From contig CAIYNH010000991.1 of assembly GCA_903927495.1 (NCBI GenBank), positions 1 through 6,173 on the forward strand: DNA of 6,173 bases. The letters run 5' to 3'. The stretch is from an uncultured beta proteobacterium. Its GTDB lineage: Bacteria > Pseudomonadota > Gammaproteobacteria > Burkholderiales > Burkholderiaceae_C. The notes below the pieces were generated by a model. It saw only the letters and a program-made list of their open reading frames with translations, was not told the DNA's origin and did not search any database. Position numbers and translations under genes: made by a program. Positions 6,144 to 6,173 of the stretch are shown piece after piece; position 1 is the stretch's first letter; each line of letters starts with the position of its first letter.

Positions 6144-6173
6144 ATGAAGGGGATCATCACCGTCGATATTGGC
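6144..6173 (+). CDS. Start of a probable FGGY-type carbohydrate kinase, cut by the window edge
   Basis: Only ten codons are present (MKGIITVDIG). The hydrophobic strand ending in VDIG matches the start of the phosphate-1 loop of actin-fold sugar kinases, where FGGY kinases (xylulo-, rhamnulo-, L-xylulose and 3-keto-L-gulonate kinases) continue with GT/GTS. A purine-rich GAGGG (6133-6137) lies six bases upstream, and the gene starts nine bases after the permease stop, so it belongs to the operon. FGGY kinases often accompany CUT1 importers, and a kinase would supply the phosphate that UlaG substrates need. Other actin-fold proteins (ROK kinase, acetate-kinase-like, or a chaperone) start similarly, so the family is a guess from ten residues and context. 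Confidence 0.5.
   Translation, partial: MKGIITVDIG

Overview
The window looks like a chromosomal stretch of a betaproteobacterium, most likely of the Comamonadaceae (Rhodoferax/Polaromonas-like). This is an inference from moderately high GC in the genes, AT-rich intergenic DNA, the style of the proteins, and an intergenic repeat that resembles one I recall from Comamonadaceae genomes. No rRNA, tRNA, CRISPR array, insertion sequence or prophage gene is visible.

Layout. Positions 1-523 (minus strand) hold the first 174 codons of a CbbY-type HAD sugar-phosphate phosphatase; its C-terminus lies beyond the left edge. Positions 524-733 are a divergent, AT-rich control region with a strong sigma70-like promoter facing right and several TTGAA/TTGAT-type inverted repeats. 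From 734 onward everything reads rightward: a full-length UlaG-type L-ascorbate-6-phosphate lactonase (734-1798), a CUT1-type sugar ABC ATPase (1898-2986), a periplasmic sugar-binding protein (3013-4353), two MalF/MalG-like permeases (4432-5310 and 5310-6134), and the first ten codons of what is probably an FGGY-type carbohydrate kinase (from 6144). A hairpin-forming repeat of about 57 bp sits between the binding protein and the first permease.

How the genes fit together. In enteric bacteria UlaG opens the lactone of L-ascorbate-6-phosphate, which is made during uptake by the Ula phosphotransferase system (PTS). Here the lactonase is joined to a complete ABC importer, which delivers unphosphorylated sugar, and apparently to a cytoplasmic kinase. 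The simplest reading is an operon that imports L-ascorbate or a related sugar acid, lactone or polyol by ABC transport, phosphorylates it inside the cell, and opens the ring with UlaG. The divergent CbbY phosphatase acts on pentose/pentulose phosphates in known cases, so it may handle by-products of the same pentose-phosphate route, or belong to a Calvin-cycle or unrelated unit on the left. The substrate is not proven by the sequence. The remaining pathway genes (decarboxylase, epimerases, regulator) would be expected beyond the right edge.
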